Assembly (NCBI GenBank): GCA_965662345.1
Contig: CBFIHE010000025.1
Span: forward strand, 1 to 29,438
DNA length: 29,438 nt
Direction: 5' to 3'
Source of the DNA: UBA6049 sp965662345
GTDB taxonomy: Bacteria > Bacteroidota > Bacteroidia > Flavobacteriales_G > Salibacteraceae
The notes under the pieces were generated by a model. The model was not told where the DNA came from. It worked only from the letters and a program-made list of their open reading frames with translations, and did not search any database. Position numbers and translations under genes: made by a program. Shown here piece after piece: positions 16,912-24,286 of this stretch (position 1 is its first letter; every line of letters begins with the position of its first letter).

Positions 16912-17660
16912 TATGCAGTAACTGCCTTCTTACCTGAAACTGCTATGCTGTAAACTACAAGACCAAATCCAATTTTGTTGATAGCATCTGCGATGTTGTA
17001 GAACAAGTCAACATTAGAAGAATCCCAACCTAGACCAACATTTAACCAACCACCAGGCATACACATGTATCCGATTGGATAAATTGCCCATCCAACGAGA
17101 ACGAACCATGCCATAATATTGATTCCTTTTGCCACCTGTGGATTATCTGACTTCGCAGCTAATTGCTTTACTTCACCTGCCCAAGCTGTGTAAAGGATGT
17201 ATACATATCCTATGGTTGAAATAACACCCCACATTACACTGTGCGTGGTATCTCCTCCTTCAGGGTTGAAAGCTTCGCCAACATACCCTGCTACCAACAT
17301 CAATACTGAGGCAGCAATTAGCTTCCATAAAAGGCTAATTTTCGCGCCTGCAGGTTTGGTAAGAAGATAGAATTCAACACACATCAACGGAACTGTCAAT
17401 GTCCAGTCAATGTATCGGAAGAAAGTAGGGGAATCTCCGTGCGCCATATAATAATCGCGCATGTAGTAATAGTGAACCGCAGCAATGAAGGTAATAAGGC
17501 CGGAAACAAGTAATGATGTTTTCCATTTACCTTCAACTGTTCCTCTTTCAAAGAAGAAGAACACAGATGCTCCCATCATGGCCATGTAGCCGATGAAGAA
17601 CGTAAAGCCAACATAATCGTCAGCAGCCATAAGAGGCACTTCTAGTAACAAATTTCTCAT
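16911..17660 (-). CDS. Proteorhodopsin, light-driven proton pump
   Basis: I prefer ATG 17660 (249 residues, MRNLLLEVP...) over ATG 17705, since homologues begin near there. Seven hydrophobic helices are visible. RYIDW supplies the Schiff-base proton acceptor Asp85 (Asp97 in the reference protein), VEFY supplies the donor Glu96 (reference Glu108), and Lys229 in DAINKIGFG binds retinal. His63 in AAVHYYY matches the conserved His75. The D-T-E pattern indicates an outward proton pump. The spectral-tuning position (reference 105) is Met93, a state associated with green absorption in Bacteroidota. It acts in the inner membrane. It leads the crtY-blh operon, which makes its chromophore, and is divergent from the exonuclease III gene. 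Confidence 0.98.
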   Translation of the reverse strand: MRNLLLEVPLMAADDYVGFTFFIGYMAMMGASVFFFFERGTVEGKWKTSLLVSGLITFIAAVHYYYMRDYYMAHGDSPTFFRYIDWTLTVPLMCVEFYLLTKPAGAKISLLWKLIAASVLMLVAGYVGEAFNPEGGDTTHSVMWGVISTIGYVYILYTAWAGEVKQLAAKSDNPQVAKGINIMAWFVLVGWAIYPIGYMCMPGGWLNVGLGWDSSNVDLFYNIADAINKIGFGLVVYSIAVSGKKAVTA

Positions 17661-17837
17661 GTCAATTGGTATTTTTGATTTTATTTGGAACGCTAAAAGT
17701 ATCAAAAAGTTTTGAAGATGTTAAAAAAAGTGAAAAAACATGTTGGAGAGTGCTCATTAGTGCTTTACCGATTGACAGGGAACCAAATGGCCGGGGGCCT
17801 TAAAATGAGTATATTTATACTGTCTTAACATTGATTA

Positions 17838-18608
17838 ATGATGAAATTTATTTCTTGGAACGTTAACGGAATTAGAGCAATAGAGAAAAAGGGATTCATT
17901 GACATGATCTATGAGCTTGACGCAGATGTAATTGGCTTGCAAGAAACCAAAGCGCAAGACGACCAAGTACAAGAAGCCTTGTCTAAATTAGAGGGGTATG
18001 AGGTTTTCTCTAATTCCGCAGAACGCAAAGGATACAGCGGCACAGCCATACTCACGCGAAAGAAACCTTTGTCTGTAACCAACGACATTGGCATTGCTGA
18101 GCACGATACAGAAGGAAGAGTGATCACCACAGAATTCGATGATTTCTTTTTGGTGAATACCTATGTGCCCAACTCAGGAGGTGAGTTAGCTAGATTGGAT
18201 TACAGACAAACCTGGGATGCGGCTCTTCTTGCTCACTTGCAAAGGTTGGAAGAGAAAAAACCAGTAGTGCTATGCGGAGATTTAAACGTGGCACATAGAC
18301 CAATAGATTTGGCAAGGCCCGAGGCGAACTACAATCGCTCTGCGGGTTTTACAGAACAAGAAATTGCAGGGCTAGATAATTACTTAGATTCTGGATATGT
18401 AGATACTTTTAGGGCAGCACACCCAGATACAGTAAAATACTCATGGTGGAGCTATAGAATGGGAGCAAGAAAGAAGAACATTGGATGGCGAATTGATTAC
18501 TTCTTGGCTTCGGTACAATTGAAAGAAAGAATCACAAGCGCATTTATTTTGAATGATTTTATGGGTTCTGATCATTGTCCTGTAGGAATTGAGTTAGACG
18601 CTCAATAA
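17838..18608 (+). CDS. xth: Exodeoxyribonuclease III / AP endonuclease
   Basis: The 256-residue protein belongs to the exonuclease-endonuclease-phosphatase family, with motifs in order: SWNVNGIRA (Asn), LQETKAQ (catalytic Glu), TYVPNSG (Tyr), GDLNVAHRPIDL (Asp, Asn) and GSDHCPVGIEL (Asp-His). It cuts abasic sites and trims 3' ends during base-excision repair in the cytoplasm. Two adjacent ATG codons (17838, 17841) are possible starts. It is divergent from the opsin and followed after 34 bases by ppk2, so the two plus-strand genes may be cotranscribed. Confidence 0.96.
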   Translation: MMKFISWNVNGIRAIEKKGFIDMIYELDADVIGLQETKAQDDQVQEALSKLEGYEVFSNSAERKGYSGTAILTRKKPLSVTNDIGIAEHDTEGRVITTEFDDFFLVNTYVPNSGGELARLDYRQTWDAALLAHLQRLEEKKPVVLCGDLNVAHRPIDLARPEANYNRSAGFTEQEIAGLDNYLDSGYVDTFRAAHPDTVKYSWWSYRMGARKKNIGWRIDYFLASVQLKERITSAFILNDFMGSDHCPVGIELDAQ

Positions 18609-18642
18609 AAGGGATTTCATAACTTGTACCAAAGCCCTTAAG

Positions 18643-19434
18643 ATGAGCAAAAAGAACAAAGAATTAACCCTAGAGATTTACGAAGAAGAACTTTCTAAGT
18701 TACAAGTTGAGCTCAGCTATCTGCAACGCTGGGTTAAGCATACTGGAGCTAGAATTGTCATCATTTTTGAGGGTAGAGATGCTGCTGGTAAAGGAGGTGT
18801 AATTAAAACCATAATGCAGCGCTTAAGTCCACGCATCTTTAAAACAGTTGCTCTACCAACTCCAACAGAGCGGGAGAAAACCCAATATTATTTGCAACGC
18901 TACATCAATCACTTACCTGCAGCTGGAGAAGTTGTATTGTTTGACAGGAGTTGGTATAACAGAGCAGGCGTAGAGCATGTGATGGACTTCTGCTCAGAAG
19001 AAGAATACAAACGCTTTTTAAGTGCCACTCCAGATTTTGAAAAGTCTCTAGTTGATGAAGGAATCATTCTGATCAAGTACTTTTTAGAGATAGATGCGAA
19101 AACGCAGGAGAAGCGATTTAAAGCGCGTATGAAAGAGTCTGTAAAACACTGGAAATTGAGTCCTATGGATATGGAGTCTTGGAGGCGATTTGATGATTAT
19201 ACAGAAGCGTATGCCGCCATGATAAGACATACCGATACGCACTTTGCACCTTGGTATAGATTAGACTCCAACCACAAGAAGATTGCGAGGCTTAGTTGCA
19301 TATCTCACATGTTAAGCCTTATTCCGTACGAGCATATTCCATTTGACCCTCCAGAGTTTCCTGGTAAACACAAGCATTCTCATCCACCGGCAGAGCCTAG
19401 CTTTAGGTTTGAGGTTCCAGAATATGCCTATTAG
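18643..19434 (+). CDS. ppk2: Polyphosphate kinase 2 (PPK2 family)
   Basis: The 263-residue length and motifs fit single-domain PPK2: Walker A GRDAAGKGG (residues 44-52), lid TPTEREKTQYYLQRY and Walker B VVLFDRSWYNRAGVEHV (Asp101). These cytoplasmic enzymes transfer phosphate between polyphosphate and nucleotides, commonly making GTP or ATP from the diphosphate. Substrate preference (class I versus II/III) cannot be assigned from sequence alone, though the length and DRSWYNRAGVE are typical of class I. It lies 34 bases after xth and is convergent with the glycosyltransferase gene, with no clear terminator in the 47-base spacer. Confidence 0.94.
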   Translation: MSKKNKELTLEIYEEELSKLQVELSYLQRWVKHTGARIVIIFEGRDAAGKGGVIKTIMQRLSPRIFKTVALPTPTEREKTQYYLQRYINHLPAAGEVVLFDRSWYNRAGVEHVMDFCSEEEYKRFLSATPDFEKSLVDEGIILIKYFLEIDAKTQEKRFKARMKESVKHWKLSPMDMESWRRFDDYTEAYAAMIRHTDTHFAPWYRLDSNHKKIARLSCISHMLSLIPYEHIPFDPPEFPGKHKHSHPPAEPSFRFEVPEYAY

Positions 19435-19481
19435 TTGAGTGTTGTTAGCGTCTTTAGGTTGAGAGTATAGAAATAGCTGCT

Positions 19482-20465
19482 TTACACATACCACCAATTT
19501 GTTAAAGGCATTAATCCCTTTTCTATGAGTATATTTTCCAGAGCTTTGCGTTTATCTGCTTGGGGATAGACACAAATAAGCACCTTGTCAATTGCTTCTG
19601 CTTGATAGCTTTCTGGAGATTGTTGGTTTTTGCTTGGTTCTTGTACAACTTGCAGATAGCCAATATTACAAGACGCTAAGATTTTCTTGGTTAAGTTGGT
19701 TTTTAAACCTTCACCAAAAAGAACGACTCTGCTTTTCTCTTCTAACTCTAATTCTATCCACCGCTTCACTTTTAGTTTGAAAAATGATTCTTGAGCGTAC
19801 CTTTCAGAGTTTCTGGATGTTCTTTTCTCGTGCTCACGCCAAAGATGTGTAGTGCTGTGGACACCTTTCATCTTTATACCTTCAGCATACCACCTCAAAA
19901 CGAGGTCGTAATCTTCTGGATAAACCGATGTATTAAATGCATTAACACGATCTAGAGTATCTCTATGACACATCCAATTGGCAGAGGCAACTACACATTC
20001 ACGATACATGTGTTGCTCAAAATCCTCCTGTTCAATTCGTTCATTCAACCAAGCTTCATATCTAAGGTATCCTTCAGAAACAGCGTGTTCAGAGAAATAT
20101 TTCACCTTACCAGTAACTACCGCATTCACATCATTTACAGATGCTTTGTAGAGTGTTTCCAGTTTGTGAATGGGCATAATATCATCAGCATCCATGCGGG
20201 TAATAAAAGGTTCAGATGAGTTGCTGTACGCCATCTTCAACGCGTCTATTATGCCATTGCCTTCATTTTTGAAAACCTTTACCCGTTCTGTTGTTGCCGT
20301 GAACCTTGATAGTAGAGCAAAAGATTCATCTGTGCCGTGATCATCAACAGCGTATAGATTCCAACTAGAGTAAGATTGCTCTAACATACTGCGTATACAA
20401 TCTTCAATCCAAGGAGCTGCATTTTTAACTGGCATCAAAATGCCTATTTGAGCAGAGTTAGCCAC
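19482..20465 (-). CDS. Family 2 glycosyltransferase with C-terminal extension
   Basis: The 327-residue protein starts at GTG 20465 (an internal ATG at residue 11 would cut the first strand). The GT-A fold is evident: IGILMPVKNAAPWI (residues 7-20), LYAVDDHGTDES (37-48) and the metal-binding MDADD (91-95). Such enzymes add sugars from nucleotide donors to lipids or surface polysaccharides; acceptor and donor are unknown. After the catalytic part (to about 240), a further 90 residues begin RVVLFGEGLKTNL and end NWWYV, resembling the nucleotide-binding-like tails seen on some Bacteroidota GT2 proteins. It is alone, with no surface-polysaccharide cluster nearby. A TACTTTTG box lies four bases before the start. 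Confidence 0.9.
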   Translation of the reverse strand: MANSAQIGILMPVKNAAPWIEDCIRSMLEQSYSSWNLYAVDDHGTDESFALLSRFTATTERVKVFKNEGNGIIDALKMAYSNSSEPFITRMDADDIMPIHKLETLYKASVNDVNAVVTGKVKYFSEHAVSEGYLRYEAWLNERIEQEDFEQHMYRECVVASANWMCHRDTLDRVNAFNTSVYPEDYDLVLRWYAEGIKMKGVHSTTHLWREHEKRTSRNSERYAQESFFKLKVKRWIELELEEKSRVVLFGEGLKTNLTKKILASCNIGYLQVVQEPSKNQQSPESYQAEAIDKVLICVYPQADKRKALENILIEKGLMPLTNWWYV

Positions 20466-20469
20466 AGTT

Positions 20470-20477
20470 CAAAAGTA
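20470..20477 (-). promoter_or_regulatory. Putative -7 box for the glycosyltransferase gene
   Basis: On the minus strand it reads TACTTTTG, an exact TAnnTTTG match four bases before the GTG start. It supports that start and suggests leaderless initiation. No TTG -33 was found. Confidence 0.4.
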
Positions 20478-20502
20478 GCCGTATGAATTATTAGGGCATA
20501 AA

Positions 20503-20533
20503 AAAAAGCACCGACTTTAAGTCGATGCTTTTT
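20503..20533 (-). terminator. Rho-independent terminator after the RRM gene
   Basis: Arms 20503-20516 and 20520-20533 pair with one C/A mismatch around a three-base loop. On the minus strand the stem runs into eight T. It begins 39 bases past the RRM stop and also insulates the downstream glycosyltransferase gene. Confidence 0.82.
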
Positions 20534-20571
20534 AAAGTTGTAAAAATAAGCCCTAATTAAAGGGGATATTC

Positions 20572-20844
20572 TTAGTAACGGCCACCACCTCTGCTTCTTT
20601 GAGGTCTGTCTTCAGCTTGCTTTACAACGATTGGTCTACCGTCAAAATCTGCTCCGTTTAATTCTTTGATTGCGTTCTGTGCTTCGCCATCATCAGTCAT
20701 TTCAACAAAGCCAAATCCTTTAGAGCGACCTGAGTCGCGATCTGTAATGATTTTAGCAGAGTCTACTTGACCATACTCTTCAAATACTCCTCTAAGATCG
20801 TCTGAGGAAAGACGGTAGTTAAGGTTTGCTACAAAAATGTTCAT
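20572..20844 (-). CDS. Small RNA-binding protein with one RRM domain
   Basis: The 90-residue protein is almost entirely one RNA recognition motif: RNP2 IFVANL (residues 3-8), RNP1 KGFGFVEM (42-49) and the last strand RPIVVKQAED. It ends with a short Arg/Gly tail (RSRGGGRY). Such stand-alone RRM proteins are common in Bacteroidota and cyanobacteria and are thought to act as RNA chaperones or post-transcriptional regulators, filling niches held by Hfq or cold-shock proteins elsewhere; the targets are unknown. It is monocistronic, with a terminator behind it and a long upstream leader (a promoter-like box lies about 110 bases before the ATG). Confidence 0.95.
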   Translation of the reverse strand: MNIFVANLNYRLSSDDLRGVFEEYGQVDSAKIITDRDSGRSKGFGFVEMTDDGEAQNAIKELNGADFDGRPIVVKQAEDRPQRSRGGGRY

Positions 20845-20954
20845 AATAAAAAATAAAAAAATGAATATTAGTGAACCGCTATCGGGGCTCTGCTAACTAA
20901 GTCTTTCAATGAAGATTGAGATAATTAGTGAATACTCTAATAACTAATTCGATA

Positions 20955-20962
20955 CGAAGGTA
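20955..20962 (-). promoter_or_regulatory. Possible -7 box upstream of the RRM gene
   Basis: TACCTTCG on the minus strand is one base off TAnnTTTG and lies 110 bases before the RRM ATG. If used, the mRNA would have a leader of about 100 bases, as is common for RNA-binding and cold-shock genes. Confidence 0.25.
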
Positions 20963-21024
20963 AGTGAATAAGTAGCCGCTTTACTGCTTGATGAAAAATT
21001 TAACTTTAACTCCAACTAGAAGCG

Positions 21025-21681
21025 ATGCAGTTTATTGATATACATACGCATAGAAAGGAAAATCCTGTTCATACTTTTTCCCTTAGAAGTTATGATTTGG
21101 CAGAGCTGCACGGGCCACCAGGTCATTACCATACGGTAGGATGTCATCCGTGGTATTCAGTTTATGATGACTCTTTGATACATTGTGCTTCAGATGAAAT
21201 GTGCTTAGCTATTGGAGAATGCGGACTTGATAAATTGTGGGGACCTTCTTTGGCCGTTCAAATGGATAGTTTGGATTTACAAATAAGCCTTTCTGAACGA
21301 ATTCAGAAGCCAATGATTCTCCACGTTGTAAAGGCATACAATGAAATCATTGCACTTAGAAAAAGGCATAACCCCAGTCAACCTTGGATTGTACATGGGT
21401 TCAACAAGAATGCTACGGTAGCCAAAGCATTAATGGATGCTGGATTTTATTTATCCTTTGGTGAAGCTTTGCGGAATGAGCGCATGCAATCTGTTCTAGC
21501 AGGTGTTCGAGAGGACCGGATTCTTGCAGAGACGGATGATTCTACTGTAGAAATAAATGAGGTATATAAATACATGGCTACGGCCTGCGGGTCAACAACA
21601 GAAAAGGTAGAACAATTAATTTCGCGCAACTTTAAAAACGTTTTTGGAAGTGATGCAAACGAATTGGTTAGAACGCGCTGA
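21025..21681 (+). CDS. TatD-family metal-dependent hydrolase
   Basis: The 218-residue protein has the full set of TatD metal ligands: DIHTH (His7, His9), GECGLD (Glu65), ILHVVK (His100), VHGF (His124) and ETDD (Asp171). It is shorter than typical TatD (about 260 residues), as in a recurrent Bacteroidota subgroup. TatD proteins are cytoplasmic and reported to have DNase/exonuclease activity, but physiological substrates are uncertain. Its 3' end overlaps the next gene by 29 bases (ATG 21653 inside it), suggesting coupling with the TcdA-like protein. Confidence 0.92.
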   Translation: MQFIDIHTHRKENPVHTFSLRSYDLAELHGPPGHYHTVGCHPWYSVYDDSLIHCASDEMCLAIGECGLDKLWGPSLAVQMDSLDLQISLSERIQKPMILHVVKAYNEIIALRKRHNPSQPWIVHGFNKNATVAKALMDAGFYLSFGEALRNERMQSVLAGVREDRILAETDDSTVEINEVYKYMATACGSTTEKVEQLISRNFKNVFGSDANELVRTR

Positions 21682-22378
21682 GTTACTAGTTAAGGAGGAG
21701 GGAGTTACAAAACTTAAAGCATCCCATGTATTGATTTTAGGGATGGGTGGTGTAGGTAGCTTTGCCGCAGAATTTATTGCAAGAGCAGGTGTTGGAACCT
21801 TAACTCTTATTGATGGAGACGATGTAGATGTCACCAATATCAATCGTCAATTACCTGCTTTACACAGCACGGTAGGTGCTTCTAAAGTGAAGGTAATGGG
21901 TGAACGTATAAAAGACATAAACCCAGAAGCTAAATTGAATGTAATGGAGGAGTTTGTGGAGCCTGAACGGGCTTCTGAAATTCTTGAACTTTACAAACCA
22001 GATTATGTATTGGACTGTATAGACTCGTTAAAGCCCAAAATTCATATGATGGCTGCTTGTAAAAAAGCAGGTATCCCTATTGTATCTTCAATGGGCGCAG
22101 GGGGTAAGCTACTGCCTCATGAGATAAAAGTGAGTGACATATCCAAAACCCATAACTGTAAGCTGGCTTTTGTGGTAAGAAAGCGTTTACGTAGGCATCA
22201 TGGCATTAAAAAAGGCATTAAAGCAGTTTACTCTACTGAGCTTCCTGCGGCAGAATCTATGAAAACAGTAGAAGGTGTAGATTATAAAAAGAGCTTTTAC
22301 GGAACCATTTCCTTCATTCCAGCAGCTTTTGGTTTGCATGCCGCAGCAACAGCTGTAAATGATTTAATGTCTAATTAG
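21653..22378 (+). CDS. tcdA: tRNA threonylcarbamoyladenosine dehydratase-like ThiF/E1 protein
   Basis: I prefer ATG 21653 (MQTNWLERAELL, 241 residues) to the TTG at 21644. The protein has the E1-like ATP-binding fold: VLILGMGGVGS (glycine-rich, about 26-36), LIDGDDVDVTNINRQL (52-67) and DCIDSLKPK. The family-specific CsdL/TcdA segment SSMGAGGKLLPHEIKVSDIS follows, and then VRKRLRR. TcdA adenylates the carboxyl of t6A37 in ANN-decoding tRNAs to form cyclic t6A. The C-terminal part ends FIPAAFGLHAA, as in TcdA. It overlaps the upstream TatD gene by 29 bases and the convergent response-regulator gene by four. Confidence 0.9.
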   Translation: MQTNWLERAELLVKEEGVTKLKASHVLILGMGGVGSFAAEFIARAGVGTLTLIDGDDVDVTNINRQLPALHSTVGASKVKVMGERIKDINPEAKLNVMEEFVEPERASEILELYKPDYVLDCIDSLKPKIHMMAACKKAGIPIVSSMGAGGKLLPHEIKVSDISKTHNCKLAFVVRKRLRRHHGIKKGIKAVYSTELPAAESMKTVEGVDYKKSFYGTISFIPAAFGLHAAATAVNDLMSN

Positions 22379-23028
22379 TCTTCTTTGTGCGGGTTGAATA
22401 ACCCTGATTTAATGGCGAATTTTACTACACCAGCAACATTTTTAGCTCCTGATTTTTCCATAATGCTCTGGCGGAGCAATTCAATTGTGCGCACACTTTT
22501 ATTCAAGCGATCAGCGATCTCTGCATTGGATAATTCTTTACAGATTAAAATGGTCACACGTTCTTCAGCAGGAGTTAGCCTTAAGTTTACCATGTCAATC
22601 ACTTCTTGTTTAATGCCAGATTCTAAAGCATTTCTTGTTTTATGAGTTTCATAAAACCCATGATCATGTACCTGCATAATGGCTTTCACAAGCTCTTCAG
22701 GCTCTACCGTTTTATCTAAATAGGCAGAAGCCCCTGCATCTAATGATTCTCTAATGTTTTGTATTGAATCAAACATGCTTAGCATGATCACACGAACCTG
22801 AGGGTGTTTTTGCCGAATGGAGCTTAAGATCTCAAAACCATCCATTTCTGGCATGCGGATGTCTGTTACCAGAATATCGGGTAACTCTTTTGACTCTTCA
22901 AGAAATGTGAGCACATCTGTGCCATTATCAAATTCAGCAATAATCTTGATTCTTCTGAATCTATTCAGCAATTGACTCAGCGATTGCTGAAAGAGCCTAT
23001 GGTCATCTGCCAAGATTACCTTAATCAT
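22375..23028 (-). CDS. NarL/FixJ-family response regulator
   Basis: The 217-residue protein has a receiver domain (residues 1-120: ADDH acidic pair, phosphoacceptor Asp56 in VTDIRMPEMDG, MLSMF serine and YLDKT lysine) and a C-terminal LuxR-type helix-turn-helix (about 148-205: LTPAEERVTILICKELSNAE, then VRTIELLRQSIMEK). It would bind DNA when phosphorylated by a partner kinase. The start overlaps the end of the kinase gene by eight bases, so the pair is cotranscribed. Its stop overlaps tcdA convergently by four bases. The stimulus and target genes are unknown. Confidence 0.95.
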   Translation of the reverse strand: MIKVILADDHRLFQQSLSQLLNRFRRIKIIAEFDNGTDVLTFLEESKELPDILVTDIRMPEMDGFEILSSIRQKHPQVRVIMLSMFDSIQNIRESLDAGASAYLDKTVEPEELVKAIMQVHDHGFYETHKTRNALESGIKQEVIDMVNLRLTPAEERVTILICKELSNAEIADRLNKSVRTIELLRQSIMEKSGAKNVAGVVKFAIKSGLFNPHKED

Positions 23029-23814
23029 GATTGTGTAAGTTGATTTTAGTTCCTGTTTGTAATTCTGAATGGATTTCCAATGTGGTGCCTATTTGTTTAG
23101 CTCGGATTTCCATATTTAATAACCCAATTCCCTTAGATGTTTTCTTGATTTCATTTAGGTTGAAGCCAATTCCGTTGTCTTTTAATGTCAAGCGAAAATG
23201 ATCCCCTTCTAAGGTTAGGTTAATTTCTATTTTTTGCGCTTTTGCATATTTCACTGTGTTGTTCACAGCTTCTTGTACAATTCTGTAAATGGCTAACTCT
23301 GTATGCAAGGTAAGGTGAGATATATCGGTATTAAAGGAGAATTCTATTTCTATATTTCTTCGCAGCATAACTCCTTGAATAAAGTCATTGATTGCCCTAC
23401 TAGCCCTTGTCTTTCCAACACATCTGGCTGTAAATCTTTAGAAATATTTCGTACTCTAAAGACTATCTCATTTAGGGTTGAGGTTGTATGATGCAGCACG
23501 TTAGAAAGTTCTCCTGCAATCTGCTTAGGAAGCGATTCTTTAATGTGCTCTACATTGCTTTTCGTAATATTTAGTGATGCACCAAGGTTATCGTGCAATT
23601 CCATGGCAATTCTCCGCTGAGATTCCTCTGCAATATCAATTAGTTTATCAAGTAGTTCCTTTTGTTTATCAAGCTCTTCTCTTTCTAAATCCAGTGCCTT
23701 TTTAAGTGATTCGGTTTGTTCTTTTTGCTTCTTAAGGAAATAGCCAATGAGTCCTAAACCTGCGGTAAGGAGTAAAAAGAAGAGCAGTATCAATGAGTTT
23801 AGTGAGTCTAGCAT
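23021..23814 (-). pseudogene. NarL-type sensor histidine kinase carrying a frameshift
   Basis: The reading frame breaks near 23395-23397. The N-terminal part (from a likely ATG at 23814, MLDSLNSLILLFFLLL) has one membrane helix, a coiled coil and the HisKA_3 motif RRIAMELHDNLGAS, with the phosphoacceptor His. It then runs out of frame and stops at 23350. The C-terminal part (to 23021) has the ATPase N-box VQEAVNNTVKYAK, DNGIGF and KGIGLLNME. Adding one G to a GGG run on the minus strand restores QGLVG-AINDFIQGVMLRR, the expected link. The full protein would have about 265 residues with no obvious periplasmic sensor. This is either a real null or a sequencing indel. A split gene started at ATG 23368 is less likely. 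Confidence 0.82.
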
Positions 23815-24124
23815 GATAAAAAAGGAGACACTGTAGCAATCATTTATTAATTCTTTGAGGTGGTGACCCAACGGCCGGAGTCCCTAAATCCGGCAGTTGT
23901 ATTCACTCGTATATTAAGGTGTGTGAAGTAGGTTTACTTAAATGATTGAGTGAGGAGAGCCTGGTCCTAAGACCTGAGTCTTTAACTCTGTCATCAAATT
24001 AAAGTTAAATTGGTAAGTGCTCGTATTAAACTTGGTTTTAGATGTGTTAGTGATATTGGGTTAAGTGTCAGTAATTCAGCGACTAAGGTCTTTTAGGTTT
24101 TCAATAAAAAGGCAAAAAATCTTT

Positions 24125-24150
24125 AACCATTGCGGGTAGCCGCAATGGTT
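24125..24150. repeat. Strong perfect inverted repeat (11-bp stem, GTAG loop)
   Basis: AACCATTGCGG at 24125-24135 is exactly complementary to 24140-24150, around a four-base loop. T-rich stretches flank both sides. It lies 86 bases beyond the peptidase terminator and may be a second, back-up terminator or another RNA structure. Confidence 0.6.
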
Positions 24151-24235
24151 TTGAAGGTAGATTATGTTGCACTACGCAGATTGTACACTACTGTATAATG
24201 AGGTGGATACGAAGGATCCGAACACCATAAAAACA

Positions 24236-24265
24236 AAAATCCCCGTTCTTTTGCACAGGGATTTT
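24236..24265 (-). terminator. Rho-independent terminator after the prolyl oligopeptidase gene
   Basis: On the minus strand AAAATCCC and GGGATTTT (24265-24258 and 24243-24236) pair around a 14-base loop and continue into T-rich sequence. It lies 21 bases past the peptidase stop. Confidence 0.7.
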
Positions 24266-24286
24266 AGTATTCCAGAAACAATGTTT

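Larger units (their letters stand above)
23815..24286. other. Intergenic region upstream of the kinase and downstream of the peptidase gene
   Basis: About 470 bases contain no convincing ORF (longest about 18 codons). It holds a 6-bp hairpin (23874-23879 with 23889-23894, GCCGGA/TCCGGC), an 11-bp hairpin (24125-24150) and the peptidase terminator (24236-24265). The kinase promoter should lie near 23820-23900, but I cannot place it. Confidence 0.55.

Noticed and set aside
17661..17705. Upstream start for proteorhodopsin adding 15 residues
   Set aside because: The extra residues (ILLAFQIKSKIP) do not resemble opsin N-termini; MRNLLLEVP fits homologues.
23021..23368. Separate small ATPase-only protein started at ATG 23368
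   Set aside because: Extending its frame upstream recovers the expected kinase linker (AINDFIQGV), so it is the tail of one frameshifted kinase.
23874..23894. Six-bp GCCGGA/TCCGGC hairpin as a terminator
   Set aside because: It has no following T-run on either strand and is not placed after a gene end.
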